Shown here one piece after another: positions 36,773-46,139 of a stretch of 64,000 nt of DNA. The DNA is from Magnetospirillum molischianum DSM 120 (GTDB lineage: Bacteria; Pseudomonadota; Alphaproteobacteria; Rhodospirillales; Magnetospirillaceae). The notes beneath the pieces are model-generated. The model ran no database searches. It saw only the letters and a list, made by a program, of their open reading frames with translations, and had not been told where the DNA came from. The position numbers and the translations under genes were made by a program. How positions within the stretch are numbered: the first letter of the stretch is position 1; each line of letters opens with the position of its first letter. Location of the stretch: NCBI RefSeq assembly GCF_000294655.1, contig NZ_CAHP01000009.1, forward strand, positions 27,607 through 91,606, in the 5' to 3' direction.

Positions 36773-38071
36773 ATGGACAGGATCCGCATTATCGGCGGCA
36801 CGCCGCTTCGGGGAGCGATCACCATTGGCGGCGCGAAAAACGCCGCGTTGACGCTGATGCCGGCCTGTCTGCTGACCGAAGAGACGTTATCTCTGTCGAA
36901 TCTGCCCCATTTGGTCGATATCACCACGATGGCGAATCTGCTGGCCCAGCATGGGGTCGAGATGCTGCTGAACGGCGCTTCGGCGGATGGCGGCCATACC
37001 GGCCGGGTCCTGGATCTGACCGCAGCGACGATCAGCAACACCACCGCACCCTACGATCTGGTCCGCAAGATGCGGGCAAGCGTGCTCGTTCTCGGGCCTC
37101 TGCTGGCGCGTGTGGGGCAGGCGCGGGTCTCGCTGCCGGGCGGTTGCGCCATCGGCACCCGTCCGGTCGATCTGCACCTGAAAGCGCTGGAGCAGATGGG
37201 GGCCAAGATCGCGCTGGAGGGCGGCTATATCGTCGCCAGCGTGAACGGACGCCTGAAGGGGGCCGACATCGTTTTCCCCCAGGTTACCGTCGGCGGCACC
37301 GAAAACATCATGATGGCCGCGACCCTGGCAGAGGGCGAGACGGTGATCTCGAACGCCGCGCGCGAGCCGGAAGTCGCCGATCTGGCGCATTGCTTGGTGG
37401 CGATGGGGGCGAAGATCGACGGGATCGGCACCAGTATCCTGCGGATACAGGGAGTCGATCGACTGCACGGAGCGAACTACTCGGTGGTGCCTGACCGGAT
37501 CGAGACCGGGTCCTACGCCATCGCCGCCGCGATCACACGAGGCGACATCGAACTGATCGGCGCGCGTCCAGATCTGATGGATGCGGTAACCAAAGTGCTG
37601 ATCGAGGCGGGCGTCCTGGTCGAATTGACCCCGCGCGGGATGAGAATCGCGGCCGAAGGGCGCGAAATTCGTGGCGTCGATATCATGACCGAACCTTATC
37701 CCGGCTTTCCCACCGACATGCAGGCCCAGTTGATGGCGCTGATGGCGACCGCCTCGGGCGCGTCGATGATGACGGAAACGATTTTCGAAAACCGCTTCAT
37801 GCATGTCCCTGAAATGACTCGGATGGGGGCGCGCATCAACGTCCATGGCGCGTCGGCAATCGTGCGAGGCGTGCCCCGCCTGTCGGGAGCCGAGGTGATG
37901 GCGACCGATCTGCGCGCCTCGATCTCGCTGATCCTGGCGGCGTTGGCCGCCGAGGGCGAAACCATCGTCAACCGGGTCTATCACCTTGACCGGGGCTATG
38001 AGCGGGTCGAAGAGAAGCTTGCCGCCTGCGGTGCGCGGATCGAACGGCTGAAAGGGTCCGCCGCCGAATAG
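36773..38071 (+). CDS. murA: UDP-N-acetylglucosamine 1-carboxyvinyltransferase
   Basis: This 432-residue enzyme performs the first committed step of peptidoglycan synthesis, adding enolpyruvate to UDP-GlcNAc. It shows [16 protein letters not shown] at the N-terminus and the PEP-binding cysteine in [16 protein letters not shown] (fosfomycin-sensitive form). [30 protein letters not shown] and [17 protein letters not shown] follow. Length normal; AAGGA precedes the ATG. A strong terminator follows. Confidence 0.96.
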   Translation: MDRIRIIGGTPLRGAITIGGAKNAALTLMPACLLTEETLSLSNLPHLVDITTMANLLAQHGVEMLLNGASADGGHTGRVLDLTAATISNTTAPYDLVRKMRASVLVLGPLLARVGQARVSLPGGCAIGTRPVDLHLKALEQMGAKIALEGGYIVASVNGRLKGADIVFPQVTVGGTENIMMAATLAEGETVISNAAREPEVADLAHCLVAMGAKIDGIGTSILRIQGVDRLHGANYSVVPDRIETGSYAIAAAITRGDIELIGARPDLMDAVTKVLIEAGVLVELTPRGMRIAAEGREIRGVDIMTEPYPGFPTDMQAQLMALMATASGASMMTETIFENRFMHVPEMTRMGARINVHGASAIVRGVPRLSGAEVMATDLRASISLILAALAAEGETIVNRVYHLDRGYERVEEKLAACGARIERLKGSAAE

Positions 38072-38091
38072 GGCAAAAAGGCTTCCTCCAT

Positions 38092-38128
38092 GGACAGGCG
38101 GATGATACTGACCTGTCCCTTTTTTCTT
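38092..38128 (+). terminator. intrinsic terminator of murA
   Basis: GGACAGG and CCTGTCC form a 7-bp stem with a loop of about 13 bases, followed by CTTTTTTCTTAAAA, 20 bases after the murA stop. Confidence 0.85.
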
Positions 38129-38184
38129 AAAATATATCCAAGGAGGGGTTGCGGGAACCAGGATGGCTCGGGCATCGTCCGGGC

Positions 38185-39105
38185 ATGGTCCCCTCCCCTC
38201 CCCCCGCTTCTTCCGCCCGCACCCGCGAAGGCGTCTTTTTCGCTCTGGCCTGCTATGGCTCGTGGGGAATGTTCCCTGCGTTCTGGAAAATGGTGGCAAC
38301 CGTACCACCCGCCGAGGTGCTCGCCCACCGTATCTTGTGGTCGTTGCTGTTCGTCGTCTTCCTGATCTGGCGCGAACGACGCTTCGACGAATTGCGGCTT
38401 CTCGTGAATTCCAAACGCCGCCTTTTGGTGCTGACCGCCTCGACTCTGTGCATCAGCATCAACTGGCTGGTGTTCATTGCAGCGGTGTCCGGCGGCAACG
38501 TGCTGGAAGCCAGCATGGGGTATTTTCTCAACCCCCTGATCAACGTCGCCTTGGGCGTCCTGGTCCTGAAAGAACGACTGCGGCCGCTGCAATGGCTGGC
38601 GGTCGCCCTGGCAGTCGTCGGCGTGGCCGAACCGATGCTGATCGCCGGAGATCAACCGCCCTGGCTGGCAATCCTGCTGGCGGTCTCGTTCGGCATCTAT
38701 GGACTGCTGCGCAAGCAACTCCCCGCAGTGGCACCGCTGACCGGACTGACGATCGAGACCGGGTTGATGGCACCGCTGGCGCTGGCCTACCTGATCTGGC
38801 GGGGAATGTCGGGAGACCCATTGTTCGGCGGTTCGCCCGAATTGGCGGCGGCACTGATCGCGGGCGGTCCCGTCACCGCCCTCCCCCTGCTGTGGTTCGC
38901 CGCCGCCGCGATGCGACTGCGCTATGCCACGCTGGGCTTCTTCCAGTACGTCGCCCCGACCGGCCATTTTCTGCTGGCGGTGTTGGCTTTTGGCGAGGTT
39001 CCCGGACCGCACACAATGGTCACTTTTGCCTGCATCTGGGCCTCGATCGCACTGTATTCACTCGAAAGCTGGCGTCACCACACCCGCAGCGCGACAGAGG
39101 CATGA
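38185..39105 (+). CDS. rarD: RarD-type EamA family transporter
   Basis: This ~306-residue integral membrane protein has about ten hydrophobic helices. Signature stretches are GVFFALACYGSWGMFPAFWK, HRILWSLLFV, SINWLVFIAAVSGGNVLEASMGYFLNPL and FFQYVAPTGHFLLAV, all characteristic of RarD (chloramphenicol-sensitivity-type permease). The substrate is unknown. ATG at 38185 is chosen, as the residues before it are not conserved-looking. Its stop codon lies inside the first NrdR-type box of the next gene. Confidence 0.9.
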   Translation: MVPSPPPASSARTREGVFFALACYGSWGMFPAFWKMVATVPPAEVLAHRILWSLLFVVFLIWRERRFDELRLLVNSKRRLLVLTASTLCISINWLVFIAAVSGGNVLEASMGYFLNPLINVALGVLVLKERLRPLQWLAVALAVVGVAEPMLIAGDQPPWLAILLAVSFGIYGLLRKQLPAVAPLTGLTIETGLMAPLALAYLIWRGMSGDPLFGGSPELAAALIAGGPVTALPLLWFAAAAMRLRYATLGFFQYVAPTGHFLLAVLAFGEVPGPHTMVTFACIWASIALYSLESWRHHTRSATEA

Positions 39106-39120
39106 CCCTATATATTGTGT
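39105..39120 (+). promoter_or_regulatory. NrdR box 1 upstream of nrdJ
   Basis: ACCCTATATATTGTGT closely matches the NrdR operator consensus ACACWATATNTTGTGT. It lies about 120 bases before the nrdJ start and overlaps the rarD stop. Confidence 0.7.
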
Positions 39121-39134
39121 AAAAACCTGTTGAT

Positions 39135-39150
39135 AACCTAGATATTGACC
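39135..39150 (+). promoter_or_regulatory. NrdR box 2 upstream of nrdJ
   Basis: AACCTAGATATTGACC is a weaker match to the same consensus. It starts exactly 30 bases (about three helical turns) after box 1, the usual tandem spacing for NrdR. Confidence 0.6.
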
Positions 39151-39226
39151 GACGCGGCCGATCCGGCATAGGATGGCCTCCGCCGGGGCTTTTCCCCGTC
39201 CCCCCCTACCACACGAAGGAAAAGCC

Positions 39227-42200
39227 ATGCGGGTCCAGCGACACTTCACCCGAGTCGGCCAGTCAGCCTATGCCGGGATCGAGTTCCGCACGGCATCAAG
39301 CGAGATCCGCAATCCCGATGGATCGGTGGTGTTCTCCGCCACCAACATCGAAATTCCCGCTGCGTGGTCGCAAGTGGCAAGCGACGTTCTCGCCCAGAAA
39401 TATTTCCGCAAGGCTGGAGTTCCGGCCGCCACCCGTCCGGTTGTCGAACCGGGGGTGCCGGAATGGCTGTCCCGCTCCGAACCCGATCCCATCGCCCTGG
39501 CGGCGTTGCCCGAAGCCAGCCGCTTCGTTGGCGAATCCTCGGCCCGGCAGGTCTTCGACCGGCTGGCCGGAACCTGGACCTACTGGGGCTGGAAAGGCGG
39601 CTATTTCGATAGCGAGGACGATGCGCTGGCCTTCCGCGACGAACTCGCCCATATGCTGGCCCGACAGATGGCCGCGCCGAACTCACCGCAATGGTTCAAC
39701 ACCGGGTTGCATTGGGCCTATGGCATCGACGGACCCGGCCAGGGTCATTCCTATGTCGATTACCGAACCGGCGAATTGATCAAATCCAACTCGGCCTACG
39801 AACATCCGCAGCCCCACGCCTGTTTCATTCAGTCGATCGAAGACGATCTGGTCAACGACGGCGGGATCATGGATCTGTGGGTGCGCGAGGCCCGGCTGTT
39901 CAAGTACGGTTCCGGCACCGGCACCAACTTCTCGCGTCTGCGTGGCGAGGGCGAAAAGCTGTCGGGCGGTGGGCGCTCGTCGGGACTGATGAGCTTCCTC
40001 AAGATCGGCGACCGCGCCGCCGGGGCAATCAAATCGGGCGGAACCACCCGCCGCGCCGCCAAGATGGTCGTCGTCGATGTCGATCATCCCGACGTCGAAT
40101 CCTTTATCGCCTGGAAAGTGCGTGAAGAGCAGAAGGTGGCGGCGCTAGTCACCGGCTCGCGCCTTGCCGCCCGCCATCTGACCGAAGTGATGGAAGCCTG
40201 CCGCGCCGACGGTGCCGTCAAAGACGACGCCCGCTTCGACCCAAAGCGCAACACCAAGCTGAAGACGGCGATCCTCTCTGCCCGCCGCTCGGAAATCCCC
40301 GAGAATTACATCCAGCGGGTGATCCAGTTCGCCCGTCAGGGCTATTCCAAGATGGATTTCCCGGTGATGGACACCGACTGGGATTCCGAAGCCTATCTGA
40401 CCGTTTCCGGCCAGAATTCGAACAATTCGGTACGGGTCGATAACGCATTCCTGACGGCTGTCACCGAAGACGCCGACTGGGCTTTGACCCACCGCACCAC
40501 CGGCAAGGTGATCCGCTCGCTGAAAGCCCGCGATCTGTGGGAACAGATCGGCGAAGCCGCCTGGGCCTGCGCCGATCCCGGCATCCAGTTCGACACCACC
40601 ATCAACGAGTGGCACACCTGCCCGGAATCGGGGCGGATCAACGCGTCGAATCCGTGTTCGGAATACATGTTCCTCGACGATACCGCCTGCAATCTGGCCT
40701 CGCTCAACCTGTTGTGCTTCCGCGACCCGGACGGCAAGTTCGACATTGAGGGCTTCCGCCACGCGGTGCGACTGTGGACGATGGTGCTGGAAGTTTCGGT
40801 GCTGATGGCTCAGTTCCCCAGCGACCGCATCGCCGAACTATCCTATCGCTTCCGTACCCTGGGCCTTGGCTACGCCAATGTCGGCGGCTTGCTGATGGCC
40901 AACGGTATCCCTTATGACAGCGAGCATGGCCGCGCCCTGATCGCCGCGATCACCGCGCTGATGACTGGCGAATCCTACGCGACATCTGCCGATATGGCCG
41001 AAGCGCTGGGGGCGTTCGCCGACTTCCCGCTCAATCGCGAATCGATGCTGCGGGTGATCCGCAACCATCGCCGGGCCGCCCATGGCCTGGGCAGCGGCTA
41101 TGAAGGGCTGTCGGTGCCGCCGGTACCGCTCGACGCCGCCAATTGCCCCGACGCCACCCTGGTCGCGGCCGCTCGGCGGGCCTGGGATGTCGCCCTCGAC
41201 AAGGGCCAGCGGTTTGGCTTCCGCAACGCTCAGGTCTCGGTGATCGCGCCGACCGGAACGATTGGCCTGGTGATGGATTGCGACACCACCGGCATCGAGC
41301 CCGATTTTGCCCTGGTCAAGTTCAAGAAGCTGGCTGGCGGCGGGTATTTCAAGATCATCAACCGGATGGTGCCCGAGGCTCTGCGCACGCTTGGCTACGG
41401 GGAGAGCGACATTGCGGAGATCGTTCGCCATGCCGTCGGCCACGCGACGCTGAAGAATGCGCCTTTCATCAATCACGAGACCCTGGCCGCCAAGGGCTTC
41501 GATGCCGCGACTCTGGCAACGCTGGAATCCAAGCTTGAATCCGCTTTCGACATCAAATTCGTCTTCAACAAGTTCGGTCTCGGCGAACAATTCTGCATCC
41601 AATCGCTTGGCATTCCCTCAGCAAAGCTGAACGATCCCGGCTTCGACCTGCTGGGCTGGCTGGGGTTCCCGCGCGAGCAGATCGAGGCCGCGAACCTGCA
41701 CGTCACTGGCGCGATGACTCTGGAAGGCGCGCCGTTCCTCACGCCCGAACATCTGGCGGTGTTCGATTGTGCCAGCCCCTGCGGCCGGACCGGCACCCGC
41801 CTGCTGTCGGTCGATGCCCATATCCGAATGATGGCTGCGGCGCAGTCCTTCATTACCGGCGCGATCTCCAAAACGATCAATATGCCCAACTCGGCAACCG
41901 TCGAGGACTGCAAGGAAGCCTATCTGCTGTCGTGGCGGCTGGGGGTCAAGGCCAACGCCCTGTATCGCGACGGCTCGAAACTGAGCCAACCGCTCCAGGC
42001 CGCCCTGCTCGACGATGCTGGAGAACTGGCCGACTCCATCGCCGATGCTCCGGCGGCGACGCGGGCCGGGATCGTTGCCGAAAAGATGGTCGAACGTCTG
42101 GCCAGCCGCCGTTCCAAACTGCCCGACCGTCGCAAGGGCTATACTCAGAAAGCGATCGTTGGCGGTCACAAAGTCTATCTGCGGACCGGCGAGTACGAGG

Positions 42201-42865
42201 ATGGGCGTCTCGGTGAAATCTTCATCGATATGCACAAGGAAGGCGCCGCTTTCCGGGCAATGATGAACAATTTCGCCATTTCGATCTCGGTCGGTCTTCA
42301 GTATGGCGTTCCGCTCGAAGAATTCGTCGAAGCCTTCACCTTCACCCGTTTTGAGCCTTCGGGAATGGTCGAAGGCAACGAGACGATCAAGATGTCGTCG
42401 TCGATCCTCGATTATATCTTCCGCGAACTGGCGATCTCGTACCTGGGCCGTAACGATCTGGCCCATGTCGAACCCGCCGACTTGACCCCCGACACGCTCG
42501 GGCGCGGCGCAGCCGAAGGCCAGCTTGATTCCCGCGCCTCGGCCCGCCAGCTGGAAGTCGTCAAGCGCGTCGCGTCAAAGGGATATGTCCGTTCGATGTT
42601 CCCGAAACGCGCGGTCCAGACGGCGCTGACCGCCGATTCAACCGGAGAAATGCTGTTGGCGGCACCGGCGGCACTCGCCCCCGCCGCCGAGATCGATGCT
42701 GATATGAGGTTGGAGCGTTTGGATGATCGCGCCGAACGGATCCGCACCGCCCGGATGAAGGGCTATGAAGGTGACGCTTGTCCCGAATGCGGCAACTTCA
42801 CCCTGGTCCGCAACGGCACCTGTCTGAAATGCGACACCTGCGGCGGCACGACGGGGTGCAGTTAA
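39227..42865 (+). CDS. nrdJ: class II (adenosylcobalamin-dependent) ribonucleoside-diphosphate reductase
   Basis: This 1212-residue long-form class II reductase makes deoxynucleotides with or without oxygen, using B12 for radical generation. It shows [34 protein letters not shown] (catalytic Cys and Glu of the NPCSE loop) and [21 protein letters not shown]. The C-terminal cysteine cluster is [30 protein letters not shown] precedes the ATG. Tandem NrdR-type boxes indicate repression by NrdR; no cobalamin riboswitch is recognisable in the leader. Confidence 0.95.
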   Translation: MRVQRHFTRVGQSAYAGIEFRTASSEIRNPDGSVVFSATNIEIPAAWSQVASDVLAQKYFRKAGVPAATRPVVEPGVPEWLSRSEPDPIALAALPEASRFVGESSARQVFDRLAGTWTYWGWKGGYFDSEDDALAFRDELAHMLARQMAAPNSPQWFNTGLHWAYGIDGPGQGHSYVDYRTGELIKSNSAYEHPQPHACFIQSIEDDLVNDGGIMDLWVREARLFKYGSGTGTNFSRLRGEGEKLSGGGRSSGLMSFLKIGDRAAGAIKSGGTTRRAAKMVVVDVDHPDVESFIAWKVREEQKVAALVTGSRLAARHLTEVMEACRADGAVKDDARFDPKRNTKLKTAILSARRSEIPENYIQRVIQFARQGYSKMDFPVMDTDWDSEAYLTVSGQNSNNSVRVDNAFLTAVTEDADWALTHRTTGKVIRSLKARDLWEQIGEAAWACADPGIQFDTTINEWHTCPESGRINASNPCSEYMFLDDTACNLASLNLLCFRDPDGKFDIEGFRHAVRLWTMVLEVSVLMAQFPSDRIAELSYRFRTLGLGYANVGGLLMANGIPYDSEHGRALIAAITALMTGESYATSADMAEALGAFADFPLNRESMLRVIRNHRRAAHGLGSGYEGLSVPPVPLDAANCPDATLVAAARRAWDVALDKGQRFGFRNAQVSVIAPTGTIGLVMDCDTTGIEPDFALVKFKKLAGGGYFKIINRMVPEALRTLGYGESDIAEIVRHAVGHATLKNAPFINHETLAAKGFDAATLATLESKLESAFDIKFVFNKFGLGEQFCIQSLGIPSAKLNDPGFDLLGWLGFPREQIEAANLHVTGAMTLEGAPFLTPEHLAVFDCASPCGRTGTRLLSVDAHIRMMAAAQSFITGAISKTINMPNSATVEDCKEAYLLSWRLGVKANALYRDGSKLSQPLQAALLDDAGELADSIADAPAATRAGIVAEKMVERLASRRSKLPDRRKGYTQKAIVGGHKVYLRTGEYEDGRLGEIFIDMHKEGAAFRAMMNNFAISISVGLQYGVPLEEFVEAFTFTRFEPSGMVEGNETIKMSSSILDYIFRELAISYLGRNDLAHVEPADLTPDTLGRGAAEGQLDSRASARQLEVVKRVASKGYVRSMFPKRAVQTALTADSTGEMLLAAPAALAPAAEIDADMRLERLDDRAERIRTARMKGYEGDACPECGNFTLVRNGTCLKCDTCGGTTGCS

Positions 42866-42906
42866 TCGGCTTCGCTGAGACGCAAAACAAAGTTTAGCTC
42901 GTCATC

Positions 42907-42935
42907 GCCGGAGGGCGCAGCCCTCCGGCCGTTTG
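42907..42935 (+). terminator. intrinsic terminator of nrdJ
   Basis: GCCGGAGGGC, GCA loop, GCCCTCCGGC, then CGTTTGG: a perfect 10-bp stem about 40 bases after the nrdJ stop. Confidence 0.8.
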
Positions 42936-43064
42936 GCCGTTCGCATAATGCTCGGAAGATTTTTGCTGAGCGGATTCGGACCAGACCACTCTCGATATGT
43001 CCAAAATATGGACCTCAGATAATAACCTGATAAACCGCATTCACCGATGATCTTAGAATTATTA

Positions 43065-43250
43065 TCAGTCGATGCCGTCTCGTATTATTTTATAGCAAAA
43101 ATAAAAGTCTCCAATTACTGCTAGAGAATGAACTAACATCCATATCAGTTCCCCCTCAGCGGCTGACACAACGAGTTCAGCAAAAGCGCCGGGAAGCTGG
43201 GCAAGAAGAACAAAGCAGAGAGAAATTCTTAATATCCAATTTGGATACAT
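43065..43250 (-). CDS. small two-helix membrane protein
   Basis: A 61-residue protein starting MYPNWILRISLCFVLLAQLPG, with two hydrophobic stretches (about residues 7-28 and 34-53) and a charged end, KIIRDGID. The ATG at 43250 has GGAG eight bases upstream; an ATG four codons earlier lacks one. I do not recognise it. It lies in a distinctly AT-richer stretch that begins after nrdJ, which suggests acquired DNA. Confidence 0.45.
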   Translation of the reverse strand: MYPNWILRISLCFVLLAQLPGAFAELVVSAAEGELIWMLVHSLAVIGDFYFCYKIIRDGID

Positions 43251-43448
43251 CGCCGACTCCATTAATTATCAAACGATAATAACCTTCCATATACCGAGAC
43301 CCATTCCCCGTCCAGCTAACAAGGCCGATTTAAGTCATATTTTTTCAGCAAGCCGCCATTCCAGCGCAACCAAGCCGGTATTCTGTCGAACCAGTGGATG
43401 AACTGCACGCCCAATCGTCGCAACGCAGCTACTGCGGTGAACAGAGAA

Positions 43449-43490
43449 AACCTCATCAAGCATGTGAGACCACTCCCATGTGATGAGGTT
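43449..43490. repeat. 42-base near-perfect palindrome
   Basis: AACCTCATCA pairs with TGATGAGGTT, and inside it CATG.GAG pairs with CTC.CATG around ACCA. No T tract follows. It could be an end hairpin of a lost mobile element, a dimeric operator or an RNA hairpin. Confidence 0.6.
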
Positions 43491-43564
43491 CGCATCAACG
43501 ATCACAAATAAGAAAGAATACGGGCGGCCAATAAAGACCGCTCCGTAATCACCTGGAATGAAAA

Positions 43565-43593
43565 ACAGCCATCGTCAGCAGCCATTACGGCTG
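43565..43593 (-). terminator. probable terminator of the 38-residue gene
   Basis: On the minus strand CAGCC...GGCTG is followed by TTTTTC, about ten bases after the stop codon of the small gene. Confidence 0.5.
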
Positions 43594-43599
43594 AAAGAA

Positions 43600-43716
43600 T
43601 CAGGCCAACAGAACCGAAGCAAGAATTAACAAAGAAACCAACATAGTTGCCGCAAGGGCGGTCTGCCTGCCGTTATCCTCGACCGCGACCAGAACCCGGG
43701 TGTTGCGCTGTCTCAT
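43600..43716 (-). CDS. 38-residue single-helix membrane protein
   Basis: The peptide begins MRQRNTRVLVAVEDNGRQT, and the rest (about residues 20-38: alanine, leucine, valine, isoleucine) is a single hydrophobic helix reaching the C-terminus. An AGGAGG ribosome site lies seven bases before the ATG. A TTGACC...TATCAA promoter lies upstream and a terminator-like hairpin downstream, so it looks like a complete one-gene unit. It would be an inner-membrane protein with its N-terminus in the cytoplasm. I know no family for it. Confidence 0.6.
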   Translation of the reverse strand: MRQRNTRVLVAVEDNGRQTALAATMLVSLLILASVLLA

Positions 43717-43747
43717 AAGTCGGCCTCCTGGACGAAACATGTTAAGC

Positions 43748-43777
43748 TTGATATGGGACTGCGCTTTTCCGGGTCAA
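43748..43777 (-). promoter_or_regulatory. sigma-70-type promoter of the 38-residue gene
   Basis: On the minus strand TTGACC (43772-43777) is followed by an 18-base spacer and TATCAA (43748-43753). It sits about 30 bases before the ATG. Confidence 0.5.
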
Positions 43778-43875
43778 GAGCTTGGATCGCTCTTTTCCTG
43801 GCAATCCCGAACGAAAGCAAGCGCGACACTCTTGCATTTTCCCGAAGACACCTGTAACTTCCGCCGACATTCAGT

Positions 43876-43951
43876 GCCGGCGTAGCTCAGTTGGTAGAGC
43901 AGCGCATTCGTAATGCGCGGGCCGAGGGTTCGAATCCTTTCGCCGGCACCA
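43876..43951 (+). tRNA. tRNA-Thr (anticodon CGT)
   Basis: A 76-base cloverleaf. The acceptor stem GCCGGCG pairs with CGCCGGC, the D arm contains AGCTCAGTTGGTAGAGC, and the anticodon arm GCGCATTCGTAATGCGC presents CGT. The T arm has GGTTCGAATCC, and ACCA is encoded at the end. An accessory-looking segment follows it, as is common for tRNA 3' ends used as integration sites. Confidence 0.97.
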
Positions 43952-43959
43952 TTCTTTTC

Positions 43960-43989
43960 AAGGGCTTAACGGGAAACCGTTAAGCCCTT
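43960..43989 (+). terminator. hairpin after tRNA-Thr
   Basis: AAGGGCTTAACGG, GAAA loop, CCGTTAAGCCCTT: 13 perfect base pairs nine bases after the tRNA. No long T tract follows, but the stability and position fit the tRNA transcript end. Confidence 0.7.
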
Positions 43990-44008
43990 GGCCGTTTCCG
44001 GGGCTGTT

Positions 44009-44173
44009 TAGGTAACGAAATAGGTAACATGCGCAGCGGCGCATTACCTAAGCCCCACGGAAAGCGCGGAAAACCGCCAATCCCAACCACACCCCACCGA
44101 ACAACCGAACAGCCTTGGCGGGGCACATACCGTTACCCACGCCCCGTTACCTAAGACGCCAGGATGTTACCTA
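44009..44173. repeat. cluster of TAGGTAAC / GTTACCTA repeats
   Basis: TAGGTAAC occurs at 44009-44016 and 44021-44028. The reverse form (GTTACCTA or a one-base variant) occurs at about 44043-44050, 44132-44139, 44146-44153 and 44166-44173. The first and third lie in a larger inverted repeat, GGGGCT..TTAGGTAA to TTACCTAAGCCCC. Next to a tRNA 3' end these could be arm-type sites of a lost tyrosine integrase. The 381-base gap 43952-44332 holds no gene. Confidence 0.6.
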
Positions 44174-44332
44174 ACGGAGGGCACAAACGCGCGGGCGGAG
44201 GTGCGGCGCAGCCGACCGAAAGGCAACTTTTTTCCGGCACACCACTCCGAATAATTGCCCACCCCTGACGACAGTCGTAAGTTCAAAGGGTCGGCGCCAC
44301 TGCGCCACAGCATTCAGGGAGGCGAAAGACGG

Positions 44333-45218
44333 ATGACTGCCCAGCCCCTAAGCTTCACGCTCTCGTTTGACGGCGGCATCGCAAGGAAAAACGAGATCGA
44401 TTTCTATGATGTTGCTCAGGCACTCGCTGGGTTCCAGCGATCCCTTGCCCCTAACAACGCATCTTGTCCTGAATGGTACAATCATAACAGAAGCCCCCTC
44501 CCTCAAGGGCGCGAAAATCCTGGCACTCCCCGCAGAGCCAGGAAGCTGGAAATTTATCGCGACAGTGGTTGCAGGCATTTATGCCCTCGGACAGACGCCG
44601 CAAAACTCAGTTCTTGGGCATCTCATGACATCCGCATACGACTACGTCGTATCGGAGACCCTGGGGTTCCACGTAGATTTCGCAAAAACTCTCGGACAGC
44701 AGTACGAAGAAGCGAAAAAACTAAATATCGACGTAAAGCCGCAAGATCAAGAGCGATTTGATGCCGTAATTGAAAAATGCGAGCTCTCAATCAAGAAAAT
44801 GCACAGGCCAATTATTATATCGGAATCTGCAAAGACCGCTACGATCACCCCGACCATTTATGGCCGCGCAGCGCCTTTTTCGAGCGCCCTCAATTTTGAA
44901 ACATTTGAATACATAGACATCACAGAACGTAGCTCAAACCCCGTAGATATTTATGGTCGAGTATCCAGCTACAACAGCAATACGTATAAAGGAAGGATAT
45001 TCGTCCCCGACGAAGGACGCCCAATACCGTTTGAACTTGCTGATAGCGCGCGAGACATAAAAAGCGTTGGCCTCATTGCTCAAAGCCTTGTCGCCAATGC
45101 GATTTCACGGGATGGGAGCGGTTTCTTCTTTTGCCGTGGCTTTAGAAATATTAGCAGGTCAGGACGATTGAAGGGCTACCTAATCATCGATGTTCAACTG
45201 GAATCCATATTTCTATAA
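44333..45218 (+). pseudogene. accessory hypothetical protein interrupted by a one-base frameshift
   Basis: The start MTAQPLSFTLSFDGGIARKNEIDF (YDVAQALAGFQRSLA) is in one frame. The continuation LTTHLVLNGTIITEAPSLKGAKILA runs in another frame to 45218. Removing one C from the CCCC run at 44448-44451 joins them into a 294-residue protein without any stop codon. The join is natural, as both sides read as one domain. The protein resembles hypothetical proteins of mobile elements; I cannot name a function. AGGGAGGCGA precedes the ATG at 44333. It may be a real mutation or a sequencing error. Confidence 0.7.
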
Positions 45219-45336
45219 CCCTGCCAGCGCTTGGGATCAGATGGACATCACCGTGTTACCGCGATAGCCTTTTTCCGCCTACCGGTGCGGCTTTTCCACC
45301 GAGGCATCGCGATGCCTCCCGAAAGGGAGATATCCG

Positions 45337-45561
45337 ATGACTCAGTACGACAAGCGGCTCGTGTCGAAAAAGGAGCTGAAAACACTGTGCGGCATCCCGT
45401 ACACACCCCAACACATCGGGCGTCTCGAAGCGGCGGGCAAATTCCCCAAGCGGGTACAGCTCGGGCCGAATCGGGTCGCGTGGCTGTTGTCGGAGGTGGA
45501 TGCGTGGGTGAGTGAGCGTATTGCCGAACGCGATAGACCCTCTCACGAGACTTCCTTTTGA
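45337..45561 (+). CDS. AlpA-like phage/island regulatory protein
   Basis: A 74-residue helix-turn-helix protein: RLVSKKELKTLCGIPYTPQHIGRLEAAGKFPKRVQLGPNRVAWLLSEVDAWV. The pattern of S..E......S..HI.RL...G.FP..V.LG.N.V.W...E...W is that of AlpA/MerR-like excisionase regulators. They activate integrase or excision genes of tRNA-linked islands. GGGAGA lies before the ATG. No integrase is present in the window, so the element looks decayed. Confidence 0.85.
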   Translation: MTQYDKRLVSKKELKTLCGIPYTPQHIGRLEAAGKFPKRVQLGPNRVAWLLSEVDAWVSERIAERDRPSHETSF

Positions 45562-45684
45562 CGGGGCGAGGGGCGGGCGGCGTGCACAGCCGTCCGCCCC
45601 GTTATTTTGCGAGCTCGATAGTTATGGCGAAACGCGTGCTTGCAGCCTTGTGCGGGATTAATATTTTAAATATAAAATCAAAGG

Positions 45685-46086
45685 GTGCTTTTTACCCCTC
45701 TGGGGGATTCCAGCCAAGAGCTTGAATTCGTAGGCGAGCTCTCATTTTCAATGGAGGCAATCGTGTCGCTCAGTAATTTTCAAACATACCTTTATGAAAA
45801 CTTCAAAATTAATCAAAATTGCCCTGTATTTAATTGTAATGTCACATACACCGCTAAAGGTGTGGCGCGTTCCATTAAAACTATTGCGCGCATGTCTGTT
45901 GGGACGATGGAGTTCGGGGAAATTCACCTTACGGAGACAGAATGGCTAACTGGGGGTGCATATCACTGCGATTTCTCCCCTCAGTACCAGAGCTATTTTT
46001 TTGATGTAACGACGTCATCATTGATAATATCCGGGTCTTCTATAAAGATGGATGGGAATTACAAGATTGTAATTACGCCAATTTAA
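45685..46086 (+). CDS. hypothetical protein of the tRNA-Thr segment
   Basis: An open frame of 133 residues (GTG start; an ATG at 45751 is the alternative), AT-rich compared with the chromosome. It includes NFQTYLYENFKINQNCPVFNC and a beta-rich C-terminus ending IKMDGNYKIVITPI. The composition, ending and lack of an overlapping better frame favour a real gene, but the ribosome site is poor. I do not recognise it. Confidence 0.4.
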   Translation: MLFTPLGDSSQELEFVGELSFSMEAIVSLSNFQTYLYENFKINQNCPVFNCNVTYTAKGVARSIKTIARMSVGTMEFGEIHLTETEWLTGGAYHCDFSPQYQSYFFDVTTSSLIISGSSIKMDGNYKIVITPI

Positions 46087-46139
46087 AAAACCATAATGTG
46101 ATTAAGTGGCTATTTGTAACCTATCATTCCCCCAATATA

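Larger units (their letters stand above)
43251..43599. other. gene-poor AT-rich stretch
   Basis: I see no convincing gene here. A 60-codon frame on the minus strand (43316-43498) is open, but lies across a long palindrome and has no clear ribosome site. The stretch also holds the probable terminator of the 38-residue gene. Confidence 0.4.

Noticed and set aside
42866..43250. Possible cobalamin riboswitch or CRISPR near nrdJ
   Set aside because: No B12-box-like sequence precedes nrdJ, and no regularly spaced repeats occur; the only repeats nearby are single hairpins.
43316..43498. 60-codon minus-strand frame in the AT-rich stretch before tRNA-Thr
   Set aside because: It spans the 42-base palindrome, has no clear ribosome site and no recognisable similarity, so I treated it as chance or remnant sequence.
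43700..43885. 61-codon plus-strand frame leading into tRNA-Thr
   Set aside because: It overlaps the promoter and start of the 38-residue gene and runs into the tRNA, with no protein-like pattern.
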